Positions 7,578 to 16,805 are shown, numbered from the stretch's first letter. The stretch is 64,000 bases of DNA from SABI01 sp963663665 (GCA_963663665.2 CAXXKP010000006.1:310001-374000); one strand, 5' to 3'. The notes: generated by a model from the sequence alone, not told the origin. Numbers and translations are program-made.

Positions 7578-9572
7578 CTATAACAATGAAGAGGCTGCTT
7601 TATAAACGGCATCACTTGTTATTCCAAAAAGATTATACAGTTCATGAGCAGGTGCTGACTCTCCAAAACTGTTCATACCAATGATTTTCCCGTCAAGGCC
7701 AACATATTTATTCCAATAATCAACATGGGCTGCTTCTACTGCAACTCTCTTTCTCACTGAAGATGGGAGTACGCTCTCTTTATACGAAGAAGATTGTCTT
7801 TCAAATACTTCAGGAGAAGGTAGAGAGACAACTCGAACCTGAACCCCTTCATCACTAAGCTTCTTTGCTGCACTTAAGGCTAGAGAGACTTCACTTCCTG
7901 TACCGATAAGGATTACTTCAGGGGTTCCTTTGCTATCTAATAAGACATAGCCACCTTTTTCAATATTTTTAACCTGTTCTTCAGTTCGATCCTGAGGATC
8001 AAGATTCTGCCTGCTCAACAATAGTGCGGTTGGACCAGTAGTGTGTTTTACTGCTTCTTTCCAAGCTACTGCAGTTTCTACTGCATCACATGGCCTCCAA
8101 GATGTCATGTTTGGAGTAATTCTCAACATCGTAATCTGCTCAACTGGTTGGTGCGTTGGACCATCTTCACCAAGACCTATCGAGTCGTGGGTGAAAACAT
8201 AAACGACCTGTAAACCCATGAGAGACGCCATGCGAATTGCATTCTTCGCATATTCCATAAAAATAAGGAAGGTTCCGCCGTATGGAAGGAATCCCCCATG
8301 GAGAGCTAATCCGTTCATGATTGCAGACATACCGAATTCTCTTACTCCATAGTGAAGGTAGTTTCCGCTGAAGTCCTTTGATGTAATTGATTTTGAAGAT
8401 TTAGTAAAAGTGAGATTAGATGGTGCAAGATCAGCAGATCCACCAACAAATTCACTTACCATAGGAGTTAAAGCATCGAGTACCATTTGAGAAGCTTTTC
8501 TAGAAGCGACTTTCACCCCTTCTTTTTGCCATGAAGCAATAAATGCATCCATTTGAGCTTCCCATCCTGGTTTTCTCTCCCCACTCAATCTTCTCTTTAA
8601 TTCTTTGGCTTCTTCGGGAAATTCTTTTTCATAGGAAGCAAACTGTACATTCCAATCCTCTTCAATTTTCTTCCCTTTTTCTTTGCAATCCCATTGTGCA
8701 TAAATCTCTTGTGGAACAAAGAATGGTTCATCGTACTTCCATCCCAAAGCCTCACGAGTCAAGGCGACTTCCTTCTCTCCTAAAGGTGCTCCATGGCACT
8801 CTTCTTTTCCAGCCTTGTTAGGAGAACCAAACCCGATTGTTGTCTTACAACATATAAGAGTTGGTTTATCACTAATAAGTTTTGCTTCATGAATTGCTTT
8901 TTCAATAGAGGCGCTATCATGGCCATCAACATCTCTAATTACATGCCAATTATAGGCTTCGAAACGGGATGGAGTGTCATCGGTGAACCATCCCTTTACA
9001 TCCCCATCTATACTAATTCCATTATCATCATAGATAGCAATAAGTTTCCCTAGACCCCAAGTTCCCGCAAGAGAAGCCACTTCATGACTAATACCTTCCA
9101 TCATACATCCATCACCTAAGAAGGTGTATGTATGATGATCGATAATAGCATGCCCAGGCTTATTGAATTGACTAGAGAGCATTTTTTCAGCAAGAGCCAT
9201 ACCGACAGCATTAGCAAGACCTTGACCTAGTGGACCTGTAGTTGTCTCAACACCTACTGTGACACCATATTCTGGATGTCCTGCTGTTTTTGAATGCAAT
9301 TGTCGAAATTTCTTTAACTCCTCAAGTGGTAAATCATACCCTGTAAGGTGGAGCAATGAATATAGCAACATTGAACCATGTCCATTTGAGAGAACAAAGC
9401 GGTCTCTATTCACCCAAGAAGGATTTGAAGGGTTATGCTTCATTTCTCTTCTAAATACAACCTCTGCGATATCAGCCATTCCCATTGGAGCCCCTGGATG
9501 TCCACTTGCAGCTTTTTGAACTGCATCCATACTTAGTATTCTCACGGCATTTGCTAAATCTCTGTTATTCAT
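7578..9572 (-). CDS. tkt: transketolase
   Basis: A 664-residue full-length transketolase of the non-oxidative pentose phosphate pathway, which transfers two-carbon units between ketose and aldose phosphates using thiamine diphosphate. It shows the N-terminal SGHPGAPMGMADIAEVVF, the substrate/TPP segment TTGPLGQGLANAVGMA, the TPP motif GDGCMMEGISHE with DDNGISIDG, and the transketolase signature GLGEDGPTHQPVEQ. The C-terminal domain includes LIGTGSEVSLAL. The RBS AGGAG lies 6 nt before the ATG; a promoter lies at 9623-9651 and an intrinsic terminator follows. Single-gene unit. Confidence 0.97.
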   Translation of the reverse strand: MNNRDLANAVRILSMDAVQKAASGHPGAPMGMADIAEVVFRREMKHNPSNPSWVNRDRFVLSNGHGSMLLYSLLHLTGYDLPLEELKKFRQLHSKTAGHPEYGVTVGVETTTGPLGQGLANAVGMALAEKMLSSQFNKPGHAIIDHHTYTFLGDGCMMEGISHEVASLAGTWGLGKLIAIYDDNGISIDGDVKGWFTDDTPSRFEAYNWHVIRDVDGHDSASIEKAIHEAKLISDKPTLICCKTTIGFGSPNKAGKEECHGAPLGEKEVALTREALGWKYDEPFFVPQEIYAQWDCKEKGKKIEEDWNVQFASYEKEFPEEAKELKRRLSGERKPGWEAQMDAFIASWQKEGVKVASRKASQMVLDALTPMVSEFVGGSADLAPSNLTFTKSSKSITSKDFSGNYLHYGVREFGMSAIMNGLALHGGFLPYGGTFLIFMEYAKNAIRMASLMGLQVVYVFTHDSIGLGEDGPTHQPVEQITMLRITPNMTSWRPCDAVETAVAWKEAVKHTTGPTALLLSRQNLDPQDRTEEQVKNIEKGGYVLLDSKGTPEVILIGTGSEVSLALSAAKKLSDEGVQVRVVSLPSPEVFERQSSSYKESVLPSSVRKRVAVEAAHVDYWNKYVGLDGKIIGMNSFGESAPAHELYNLFGITSDAVYKAASSLL

Positions 9573-9622
9573 TTCACTCTCCTATATATATTCAAGTATT
9601 ATAAAAATATTCAAACAAAAAC

Positions 9623-9651
9623 AGTCTAGTATGAAGAAGATTAAAGGTCAA
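9623..9651 (-). promoter_or_regulatory. promoter of transketolase gene
   Basis: On the minus strand TTGACC (9651-9646), 17 nt, TAGACT (9628-9623), followed by an AT-rich leader and the tkt start at 9572. Confidence 0.45.
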
Positions 9652-9682
9652 CAAACAGGGCTCAATTTTACTAATACTGTGA

Positions 9683-10423
9683 TTATAGGGAATCAATGAG
9701 AGTTTGAAGTTTTCCTTTATATAGTGAAAATTCAACTCCATTACTCGTTGCAAAGTCTTTGATAATGGTATTCTTTCCACCAATGGGAACTCCAAGAACT
9801 CTTTCTATTTCTGATTGAGGAACACCCCAACTAATTACATCATTAAATGTAGTGTTTCCTTTCACAACCATATCTTGAGTCGTAGTCTCTTCTACTACGT
9901 CAGTAGTCGTATTAATCATCACATTAATTCCAGATGGATTAAAACTTCGTTCACTCAAAGTTGCATATTGCTCATCAGATATCTTCTCAAGTGTGTAAAG
10001 TAGATTTACTGCGGTTAATGGAAGAATGGTATCTTCCTCTGCAACATAAGGAATCTCAAGGTACAAAGATACAAAGTATCTAATACTATCGGTTCCAATA
10101 TCACCTTCAACTAATCCTAAGTCTTGATAGACCTCTTCTATATCTTTAGCTTTATACTCTACTGCCTTCATGACAGATGTATCAAGAAGGAAGGCTGAGG
10201 CGATTGTCTCTGATGGTACTCCATAGTAAGTTTCGATATCTAATAAGGAATAGGATCCTTTAATATCTGCAGGATTGGAGGTACCAACAAATTCACCAGT
10301 GGTTATTTTTGTTGGTACTTTCTTTCCTTCCGTAATCCAGAGTCCAGAAACTATAAGGATCAACACTCCCCCAAGAAGTACAACAATTATTAATAATGCT
10401 ACGATTTTTGAGTTGATTTTCAT
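9683..10423 (-). CDS. membrane-anchored partner of NapH-like protein, with GVP-type helical repeats
   Basis: A 246-residue protein with one N-terminal transmembrane helix (residues 8-28) and an extracytoplasmic domain. That domain has recurring helical units: SYSLLDIETYYGVPSETIASAF, and near the C-terminus NTTFNDVISWGVPQSEIERVLG, both with the pattern aromatic-x-D-V/I-x..GVPxExI. In my memory similar units are fused to, or encoded beside, NapH-like polyferredoxins in anaerobes. Its ATG overlaps the NapH-like stop codon (ATGA), which implies translational coupling and a joint membrane complex. Function unknown. Confidence 0.55.
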   Translation of the reverse strand: MKINSKIVALLIIVVLLGGVLILIVSGLWITEGKKVPTKITTGEFVGTSNPADIKGSYSLLDIETYYGVPSETIASAFLLDTSVMKAVEYKAKDIEEVYQDLGLVEGDIGTDSIRYFVSLYLEIPYVAEEDTILPLTAVNLLYTLEKISDEQYATLSERSFNPSGINVMINTTTDVVEETTTQDMVVKGNTTFNDVISWGVPQSEIERVLGVPIGGKNTIIKDFATSNGVEFSLYKGKLQTLIDSL

Positions 10424-11259
10424 TTCTTTTCCCCTTGTGGTATAGTAGTGTTAAGTTCTACTGTTGAACCAACAGGACATGCTACTTCACTTGTACACTC
10501 TAAACATGAAATACATTGGTGGTCTCTAATAATCTTCTTGTTTGAGACCTCTATATTCATTGGACAGGCTTTATCACACTTAGAACAACTGATACACGTA
10601 CTCTCATTTCGACGAATACTAAATATTCTAAATAAGTTTGTAAGACCAAGTAATGCACCATATGGGCAAGCATACTTACAAAATGGTCTCTCAATGAAAA
10701 GCGAAGAAATCATAACAACCGCTAATGCAATGAATGCACCTATAGCTACTTCTCCTGTCCAGAAATTAAATAAGGCATAATAGGGGTCATATGAAGCGAA
10801 AACAAGTTTTGTACTTATTGCTGTGACTACCACAACCCAAATTAGTACTCCATAACGAAGATATCTTAGTATCGAGTCGAGTCGTTTTGGAATCATTCGA
10901 TTATAACGTTTCTTAAAGATTTTTCTTCCAATTTTTGCCATCCATTCTTGAAAAGTACCAAAAGGGCATACCCAACTACAAAATATTGGCCCAGCTACTA
11001 TCGCAGTAACTAACACTAATAACATGAGATAGAATGATGATTCATGAATTTTCTGTGTGAAAGTTCCAGCAGTTAGATATTGGTAGATTGAAACCACTCC
11101 ACCAAATGGACAAATAGCATGAAGTGATGCCCCCTGGAGAAGAGGTATGGTGATTCCCGTCTCTTCTAAGGAATGTCCTATAACAACAATAAGCACGATG
11201 ATAAAAAAAACTATTTGTACAATACTTCGAATTGTATGTGCACTTGAACGTTTTTTCAT
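10420..11259 (-). CDS. NapH/RnfB-like 4Fe-4S membrane polyferredoxin
   Basis: A 279-residue membrane protein with about five hydrophobic segments. Two cysteine clusters of the NapH/CcoG type lie at loops (CSWVCPFGTFQEW and CKYACPYGALLG). Two C-terminal ferredoxin motifs follow, CISCSKCDKACPMN and CISCLECTSEVACP; the second is slightly irregular, with three residues between the third and fourth Cys. Such proteins move electrons between quinol or flavin carriers and periplasmic acceptors. No nitrate reductase or FMN-binding partner is nearby, so the acceptor is unknown. GGGAGG precedes the ATG. It forms a two-gene operon with the GVP-repeat protein. Confidence 0.8.
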   Translation of the reverse strand: MKKRSSAHTIRSIVQIVFFIIVLIVVIGHSLEETGITIPLLQGASLHAICPFGGVVSIYQYLTAGTFTQKIHESSFYLMLLVLVTAIVAGPIFCSWVCPFGTFQEWMAKIGRKIFKKRYNRMIPKRLDSILRYLRYGVLIWVVVVTAISTKLVFASYDPYYALFNFWTGEVAIGAFIALAVVMISSLFIERPFCKYACPYGALLGLTNLFRIFSIRRNESTCISCSKCDKACPMNIEVSNKKIIRDHQCISCLECTSEVACPVGSTVELNTTIPQGEKK

Positions 11260-11292
11260 GAGTCCCTCCCTTTACCTTTTTTTATTAAAGTA

Positions 11293-11320
11293 ATTGTAAC
11301 AGATAAAAGTAAATTTTGAA
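11293..11320 (-). promoter_or_regulatory. promoter of the NapH-like operon
   Basis: On the minus strand TTCAAA (11320-11315), 16 nt, TACAAT (11298-11293). The coding start at 11259 follows after a leader containing GGGAGG. Confidence 0.4.
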
Positions 11321-11410
11321 TAAAGAAACAATGAAGAAATGATAGAAATACTGAAAAAAGTACGCTCAATGGCAAAATATACGTAACCTACTTTCTGGGA
11401 ATATTGCCAT

Positions 11411-11438
11411 AAAAAAAAGAGATGAATTCAATCATCTC
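11411..11438 (-). terminator. intrinsic terminator of the sialic-acid operon
   Basis: On the minus strand GAGATGA / TCATCTC form a 7-bp stem with a short loop, directly followed by eight T residues. It lies downstream of the AGE-like epimerase gene and of the small open frame at 11480-11629, and so probably ends the long minus-strand operon. Confidence 0.75.
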
Positions 11439-11479
11439 TCCTTTTGTATATAATATCATTCTATCGAATGATTGTGTTC

Positions 11480-11629
11480 TTAGTTGATTACTTTATCAGC
11501 AAATTTAGCATGTAAGATAAGGATTGCTGCGATAATAGGGAGTGTTGAAATAGAATAATTGCCTATCTTGAATGAGTAGAACCTTATATGAAGTAGTAAA
11601 TTATGGCTTAATGTTAATATTTTTTTCAT
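11480..11629 (-). CDS. possible small membrane protein (49 aa)
   Basis: An unannotated-size frame of 49 codons starting MKKILTLSHN, with a hydrophobic stretch LPIIAAILILHA and a basic/acidic tail AKFADKVIN. GAGGG lies about 10 nt before the ATG, and the operon terminator follows its stop by about 40 nt. The stretch GNYSISTLPIIAAILILHAKFADKVIN looks like the cytoplasmic end of a larger transporter, so it may be either a true small membrane protein or the remnant of a lost membrane component. I do not recognise a family. Confidence 0.35.
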   Translation of the reverse strand: MKKILTLSHNLLLHIRFYSFKIGNYSISTLPIIAAILILHAKFADKVIN

Positions 11630-11709
11630 CTTGTATTTCCCTCTGTTTCTATCATTTAAACCACTATTTAGGAAAAATGTTACAAGATATTTTTATTATT
11701 TTTCAAATC

Positions 11710-11730
11710 AACCGAGAAAGCTTCTCGGTT
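11710..11730. other. 9-bp hairpin after the epimerase gene
   Basis: AACCGAGAA / TTCTCGGTT with a 3-nt loop, 16 nt beyond the epimerase stop codon. No T tract follows in either direction, so it is more likely a 3' mRNA-stabilising or processing structure than a terminator. Between it and the NapH-like gene (11260-11709) I see only the small open frame, the terminator and the promoter listed here. Confidence 0.4.
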
Positions 11731-11745
11731 AATATGGAAAAGATT

Positions 11746-12918
11746 TTATGTATTAAGAAGTGTAATCACCTTTATATACATTCTAGGGATATGGAAAGGT
11801 CCTTTAAACATATTGCCTTTTAGAGGAGTGCTTAAAGAATTATCTTTATGGAAGTAACCAAACCATTCATGGTGAACAGGATCTACAAAATATTTTTGGG
11901 TATATTCATGAACCATGAGAAAATTCTTTTTATATTTATCCTCTTGAGTAAGATTAAATGCTAGGAGATTTGCTATCACAGCTTCATTCTGCGGCCACCA
12001 GAATTTCATGTCGTGCCAATATTCAGAGGAACTTTTGCCTAAAATATCTAAGAAATAGGTTATTCCTCCAAATTCAGAATCCCAACCTTTTTCAAACATC
12101 CAATTGAGCATTTTCAATCCAAGCCTTTTATAATATTCTATTCCCCTATTACGATACTCTTCTAATATAAACCAAGCACCTTCAATAGCATGTCCTGGAT
12201 TCAGTGTTCGCCCTTCAATATGATCAAGATAAAGTTCATTGTTCATAGTGCACTGTTCAACAACAGCTTCAAATTCATCCCGTACAAAACTATCATCTAT
12301 TTGTTTGATAAAAGAATCAATCATTTTGTTGAGGTATGGTGTTTGTTCAGGGATTGCCTTCCTGAGTTCTTGCGCTGTATTTATAAGAATCATTGGAACG
12401 CCAAACCCTTTTGTCGGTCTATTATTATTATCTACTTTGGAGATCAGCAATCCTGGAGTATCAAGGATTTCAATTATGTACTTAAATAATGAAAATGCTT
12501 TTTCAGCATATTCCTTACTCCCTATCGCTCTCGAATATGCACTATACCCAATGACAGCGAAAGTTTCGCTAAAAATATACCTTTCCCTTTTTACAATTTT
12601 TTTTCCTTCCTTGCTTACTCTAAAGTACATTCTCATATCCGAAGGATCAAAACAATGACTATCTAAAAATTGGACTATATTCGTTGCTGCCTCTAGGTAT
12701 TCCTTTCTTTGTGCTACTTCTAAGTAAGATGTTGAGAAAGTCCAAAGAGCTCTTCCTTGAAACCAGACAGATTTATCCGAATCAAGAAGAGCTCCGTCCC
12801 GGTCGATTGCTGTATAAATTCCACCATAAACTGAGTCTAGTCCATGGTTAATCCAAAAGGGAAGAATCGAATTAGTAAGTTGGTCTTTATATAGCGTATA
12901 TATTGCAGAAAAATCCAC
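11746..12918 (-). CDS. AGE-family N-acylglucosamine 2-epimerase
   Basis: A 390-residue (alpha/alpha)6-barrel protein of the N-acetylglucosamine 2-epimerase/renin-binding-protein family. Recognisable parts are the N-terminal FWINHGLDSVYGGIYTAIDRDG, VWFQGRALWTFS, an HPCF-like substitute region, NPGHAIEGAWFILEE and WWPQNEAVIAN. These carry the usual Arg, Glu, Trp and His residues of the active site (RxxW, H in GHAIE, E in NEAV). With NanA immediately upstream it most likely converts N-acetylmannosamine to N-acetylglucosamine. One nucleotide separates it from the nanA stop; the SD is inside nanA. A cellobiose 2-epimerase role is less likely in this context. Confidence 0.85.
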   Translation of the reverse strand: MDFSAIYTLYKDQLTNSILPFWINHGLDSVYGGIYTAIDRDGALLDSDKSVWFQGRALWTFSTSYLEVAQRKEYLEAATNIVQFLDSHCFDPSDMRMYFRVSKEGKKIVKRERYIFSETFAVIGYSAYSRAIGSKEYAEKAFSLFKYIIEILDTPGLLISKVDNNNRPTKGFGVPMILINTAQELRKAIPEQTPYLNKMIDSFIKQIDDSFVRDEFEAVVEQCTMNNELYLDHIEGRTLNPGHAIEGAWFILEEYRNRGIEYYKRLGLKMLNWMFEKGWDSEFGGITYFLDILGKSSSEYWHDMKFWWPQNEAVIANLLAFNLTQEDKYKKNFLMVHEYTQKYFVDPVHHEWFGYFHKDNSLSTPLKGNMFKGPFHIPRMYIKVITLLNT

Positions 12919-12919
12919 T

Positions 12920-13852
12920 TTATGCTCCTAACATCGATAGGACTTTTGAGTTTATTGGTCCTACTTCCTTATTAATCCGATTGAGAGTGGCCATAACAAC
13001 TTTCTCTTCTTCGTCTCGTAAACGTGTAAATGGAGCTCTTACCTCGCCAGCGTGAACTCCAGTAAGGTTCAATGTTCGTTTTATTGTAGAAAGAAATCCA
13101 TTGTCTAAAACATACATGATGATCTCATTAGCTTGCATTTGATATTTCCGTGCATCAAGAAGACGATCTTCCTTAACTGCAGTGTAGATGTCTTTAAAAA
13201 GCTCTGGCAATAGATTGTAAAAGGAACCAATGATTCCATCAGAGCCACTCATAAGCCCGCTCAAAGCCATTTCATCAACACCAGAATAAACCATAAAATC
13301 ATTTCCAATCTCATTTTTTATCCGAGTAATTTCATGATGAGTAGACGCAGTATATTTGATTCCTTTTACGTTTTCTATTTCTGCTAAACGTTTAATCAGA
13401 GGATATCCCATAGTTCCAGCAAGAGGGATATTATACACAATCATGGGAATGTCTACAGCCTTACATATATCATTATAATAAGAGAAAATCTCATTCTCGT
13501 TGAATCTCCAATAAAATGGAGGTACTGCAGAAATTGCATCCACACCACATTTTTCAGCATGTTTTGCTAAATCAATCGATGTTTTTGTCCCTATTGCACC
13601 TATGTGAGCAATCACTGGTTTTCTCTTATTTACCTGATCACAAACTACCTCAGTTACACTTTTTCTCTCCGTAGAATCCATCAAAAAAGTTTCGCCAGTA
13701 CTTCCTGTGATATATAAACCATCGCTGCCCTGATTAAGAAGAAAGTCAACTACTTCGCGTTGCCCATTTTCGTCAAAATTCCCTTGTATATCGAAACTCG
13801 TGACCATGGCAGGAAGCATACCTTTGATGGTTCGAATCTTAAATGTACTCAT
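12920..13852 (-). CDS. nanA: N-acetylneuraminate lyase
   Basis: A 310-residue class I aldolase of the DapA/NanA superfamily that cleaves sialic acid to N-acetylmannosamine and pyruvate. It has the carboxylate-binding GSTGE at 50-54, catalytic Tyr140 in IVYNIP, and Schiff-base Lys166 in GIKYTAS, matching Tyr137 and Lys165 of the E. coli enzyme. The stretch YSGVDEMALSGLMSGSDGIIGS resembles NanA rather than DapA. AAGGAG lies 8 nt before the ATG. Position between a peptide-family ABC transporter and an AGE epimerase supports sialic-acid catabolism; other DHDPS-like aldolases remain possible. Confidence 0.85.
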   Translation of the reverse strand: MSTFKIRTIKGMLPAMVTSFDIQGNFDENGQREVVDFLLNQGSDGLYITGSTGETFLMDSTERKSVTEVVCDQVNKRKPVIAHIGAIGTKTSIDLAKHAEKCGVDAISAVPPFYWRFNENEIFSYYNDICKAVDIPMIVYNIPLAGTMGYPLIKRLAEIENVKGIKYTASTHHEITRIKNEIGNDFMVYSGVDEMALSGLMSGSDGIIGSFYNLLPELFKDIYTAVKEDRLLDARKYQMQANEIIMYVLDNGFLSTIKRTLNLTGVHAGEVRAPFTRLRDEEEKVVMATLNRINKEVGPINSKVLSMLGA

Positions 13853-13869
13853 AATTATACTCCTTGTGC

Positions 13870-14886
13870 TTATCTAGCACTTTCTCTATCATCCATGAGG
13901 TGACATGCAACTAGGTGCTCTTTCCCCTCTATGGTGTATACTTTTAACTGTGGAATTGCGTCACAACATTTATCCATCTTGTATTTACATCGAGGATGAA
14001 ATGGACATCCACTCGGTGGATTGATTGGATTTGGAACATCCCCTTCTAATACAATTCTCTTCTTCACATAATCAAGGTCTGCAACAGGAATTGATGATAA
14101 CAATGCTTTGGTATATGGATGGCATGTATGAGTATAGAGCTGATCAGCATCACTGAGTTCTACAATATGTCCAAGATACATTACCGCGATTCTGTCTGCT
14201 ATATATTCAACTACACTCAAATCATGAGTAATAAAAATATATGTAAGATTTCTTTTATGCTTAATTTCCATCAATAAGTTAAGGACTTGTGCTCTTATTG
14301 AGACATCAAGTGCACTCACAGCTTCATCACAAACGATGAGTTCTGGATCTACACTCAACGCTCTAGCAATTCCAATTCTTTGTCTTTGACCACCACTGAA
14401 CTCATTAGGGTAACGATTCATATACTCCTTTCGCATATTCACTGATTCAAGTAAATCCGCAACAATCTTTTTCCGATCTTTTGAATCCTTAACACCAAAC
14501 TTTTTAAGAGGATCGCTTAATGATCCATAGATAGTGAATGAGGGATTTAGAGAAGAATAAGGATCTTGGAAGACAATCTGCATCTTTTTCCTTGCGTTCA
14601 TCATCTCCTTATCTTTCAATGTAATGAGATCTTTTAATTCTCCATCAAAATTATACTCAATTTTTCCATTTGTGGCCTTTACTAATTGTAATATTGTCTT
14701 ACCCAATGTGGTTTTTCCACAGCCAGACTCCCCAACTAACCCTAAAGTTTCACCTTTATAGATTATTAGATCAACACCATCAACAGCTTTTACCTGCCCG
14801 ACGGTTTTCTTAAATACGCCTTTCTTTACTGGGAAATAAGTCTTCACATCGTTAAGGGACAAGAGGATTTCTCTATTTTCTATCAT
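13870..14886 (-). CDS. peptide-family ABC transporter ATPase (DppF/OppF type, proposed sialic acid uptake)
   Basis: A 338-residue ATPase with Walker A GESGCGKTTLGK, the Q-loop region VFQDPYSSLNP, the signature FSGGQRQRIGIARAL and Walker B ELIVCDEAVSALD. It ends in the oligopeptide/dipeptide C-terminal extension with a four-cysteine cluster (PSGCPFHPRCKYKMDKCC...ACH), which in this family binds an iron-sulfur cluster or metal. It overlaps the upstream ATPase gene by 14 nt. It powers import with the adjoining ATPase, two permeases and binding protein. Confidence 0.92.
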   Translation of the reverse strand: MIENREILLSLNDVKTYFPVKKGVFKKTVGQVKAVDGVDLIIYKGETLGLVGESGCGKTTLGKTILQLVKATNGKIEYNFDGELKDLITLKDKEMMNARKKMQIVFQDPYSSLNPSFTIYGSLSDPLKKFGVKDSKDRKKIVADLLESVNMRKEYMNRYPNEFSGGQRQRIGIARALSVDPELIVCDEAVSALDVSIRAQVLNLLMEIKHKRNLTYIFITHDLSVVEYIADRIAVMYLGHIVELSDADQLYTHTCHPYTKALLSSIPVADLDYVKKRIVLEGDVPNPINPPSGCPFHPRCKYKMDKCCDAIPQLKVYTIEGKEHLVACHLMDDRESAR

Positions 14887-15880
14887 CTGATATCACCTCC
14901 TCATAATTAAAACATCGTACTCGATGAGTTTCATCAATATAAACTTCTGGGGGCATCTCAGATAAACATTTTTCGCTACAATAATCACAACGTGGAGCAA
15001 AACGACACCCTAGTGGCCTGTTAAAAGGATCGGGAGTAGCTCCTCGAATTGGATCTATTATCTGATTTTTTCCTTTTCCAAGCGAAGGTATAGATTTTAG
15101 CAATGCTTTTGTATAAGGATGAACTGGAGAACGTAACACTTGATCCACACTTCCTCCTTCAACAATATTGCCCATATACATTACGATAACATCATCAGCA
15201 AGTTCTGTAACAACGCCCATATCATGGGTAATAAGCATAATTGATGTGTGATGATTCTTCTTGAGATTATCCATCAATTCAAAGACTTGAGCTTGAGTGG
15301 TCACATCAAGTGCCGTAGTTGGTTCATCTGCGATTAGTACTTTTGGATCACAACTCATCGCCATAGCAATCATAGCACGTTGCCTCATACCACCACTGAA
15401 TTGGTGAGGATAATCATGAATTCGCTTTTCTGGTGAAGGAATCCCCATATCTGCGAGTAAGGAAATTGCTCGCTGTTCTCTTTCTTTCGAATTCAGTTTT
15501 GTATGGTATTTTAAATTCTCTTTAATCTGAAAACCAATTGAATATACAGGATTTAAAGCAGTCATTGGGTCTTGAAAAATCATTGCTAATTCTCCACCCC
15601 TAATGCTTCTCATTTCTTTTCCATTCCTTTCAAGGTTTTCAATAGAGACTTCTTCTTCTGGTCTATAATACGTGATAGAGCCACTCTCTATTCTAGCCAA
15701 TCTAGGAAGTAGTTGCATAATAGAGCTTGCAGTTACACTTTTCCCACATCCTGATTCGCCTACCACACACAAGGTTCTACCCATTTTGATTGAAAAGGAG
15801 ACATCATCAACAGCTTTATTGCAACGATTGTTCGTGTAAAAATATGTTCGTAAATTTTCTACTTTGATAAGGGTTTCCAT
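14873..15880 (-). CDS. peptide-family ABC transporter ATPase (DppD/OppD type)
   Basis: A 335-residue ATPase: Walker A GESGCGKSVTASS, FQDPMTALNP, signature FSGGMRQRAMIAMAM, Walker B VLIADEPTTALD, and the family's C-terminal cysteine cluster (RPLGCRFAPRCDYCSEKC). The start is set at ATG 15880, because AAGGA lies 7 nt upstream; the longer frame to 15928 runs into the permease gene. The partner ATPase follows with a 14-nt overlap. Part of the proposed sialic-acid importer. Confidence 0.92.
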   Translation of the reverse strand: METLIKVENLRTYFYTNNRCNKAVDDVSFSIKMGRTLCVVGESGCGKSVTASSIMQLLPRLARIESGSITYYRPEEEVSIENLERNGKEMRSIRGGELAMIFQDPMTALNPVYSIGFQIKENLKYHTKLNSKEREQRAISLLADMGIPSPEKRIHDYPHQFSGGMRQRAMIAMAMSCDPKVLIADEPTTALDVTTQAQVFELMDNLKKNHHTSIMLITHDMGVVTELADDVIVMYMGNIVEGGSVDQVLRSPVHPYTKALLKSIPSLGKGKNQIIDPIRGATPDPFNRPLGCRFAPRCDYCSEKCLSEMPPEVYIDETHRVRCFNYEEVISDDRK

Positions 15881-15884
15881 TTCA

Positions 15885-16805
15885 TCATCCTTGTTGTGAT
15901 GGATCAGCTGAATCTCGTAATCCATCACCTATGAAGTTAACACTTAGTACAAAAAGAGAGATGACAATTCCTACAGGAAGCCATATCCACCAGTATTCTG
16001 TTAATACAGTCATATCATTAGCGGCATTGAGAATATTTCCCCAAGTTGCAATCTGTAAAGGGACTCCAAGTCCAAGAAAACTCAAAGCAGCCTCTTGAAG
16101 AATAAACATCGCAGTACTCAAGGTAATATTTACCATAATTGGACCAAGAGCATTTGGAAGCATATGTTTGTAACAAATTAAAAGATCATTAAGTCCAAAA
16201 GCTTTCAGTGCGGTCACATATTCTTCTTCTCTGATACTTAACATTTTAGCTCTTGTCATTCTATATACACTGCCCCACCCTGTTCCAATAAAGATGAAGA
16301 TAAGATTCGTCATACTTTGACCTACGATTGTAACAATTAAAAGTACTAGGACGATTTGAGGGAATGACATAAAAATTTCACTGAGTCGTAAAAAGAGTTT
16401 ATCTACCCATCCCCCTTTATAGCCTCCATAGCTTCCAGCAAGAATACCAATACTTGCAGCCCCAATAGCACTACCAAATCCTATTAGAATAGAAATTCTT
16501 CCTCCGTAAAGAATTCTCGTAAAAACATCACGGCCTAATTTATCTGTCCCTAACAGGTGTTTTACACTCGGGGAACTGAGAATCTCCTTCAAGTCTATCT
16601 GTAATGGTCCGTAGGAGGTTAAAAGAGGTGCGAAGATAGATGATAGGAGTATTACAAAAAAAATAACAAAACCTATCACAGAAAGATGATTACTTAATAG
16701 TTTTCGTAATACTCTTGAACCCTTTTTGTGAGAAAGGAGCCCTGCTTCTTCCTTGCGTAACAGAGTGTCCATTTTTCCCATCAACCTTTTATTAGTAATT
16801 CTCAT
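15885..16805 (-). CDS. peptide-family ABC transporter permease (DppC/OppC type)
   Basis: A 306-residue permease with an N-terminal OppC-N segment and six hydrophobic helices. LLGTDKLGRDVFTRILYGGR, the GT-D-GRD-hallmark of DppC/OppC, is present, and an EAA loop reads MLSIREEEYVTALKAFGLNDLLICYKHMLPNALGP. The ending FVLSVNFIGDGLRDSADP is typical of the family. GGAG lies upstream of the ATG. It is 10 nt from the DppB-type gene and forms the membrane channel with it. Confidence 0.93.
   Translation of the reverse strand: MRITNKRLMGKMDTLLRKEEAGLLSHKKGSRVLRKLLSNHLSVIGFVIFFVILLSSIFAPLLTSYGPLQIDLKEILSSPSVKHLLGTDKLGRDVFTRILYGGRISILIGFGSAIGAASIGILAGSYGGYKGGWVDKLFLRLSEIFMSFPQIVLVLLIVTIVGQSMTNLIFIFIGTGWGSVYRMTRAKMLSIREEEYVTALKAFGLNDLLICYKHMLPNALGPIMVNITLSTAMFILQEAALSFLGLGVPLQIATWGNILNAANDMTVLTEYWWIWLPVGIVISLFVLSVNFIGDGLRDSADPSQQG

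Noticed and set aside
11572..11823. 83-codon plus-strand frame near the epimerase 3' end
   Set aside because: No RBS; it runs across the 9-bp hairpin and the end of a real gene. The opposite-strand 49-codon frame is better supported.
12239..12658. 139-codon plus-strand frame
   Set aside because: Antisense to the AGE-type epimerase, with no SD and no conserved features.
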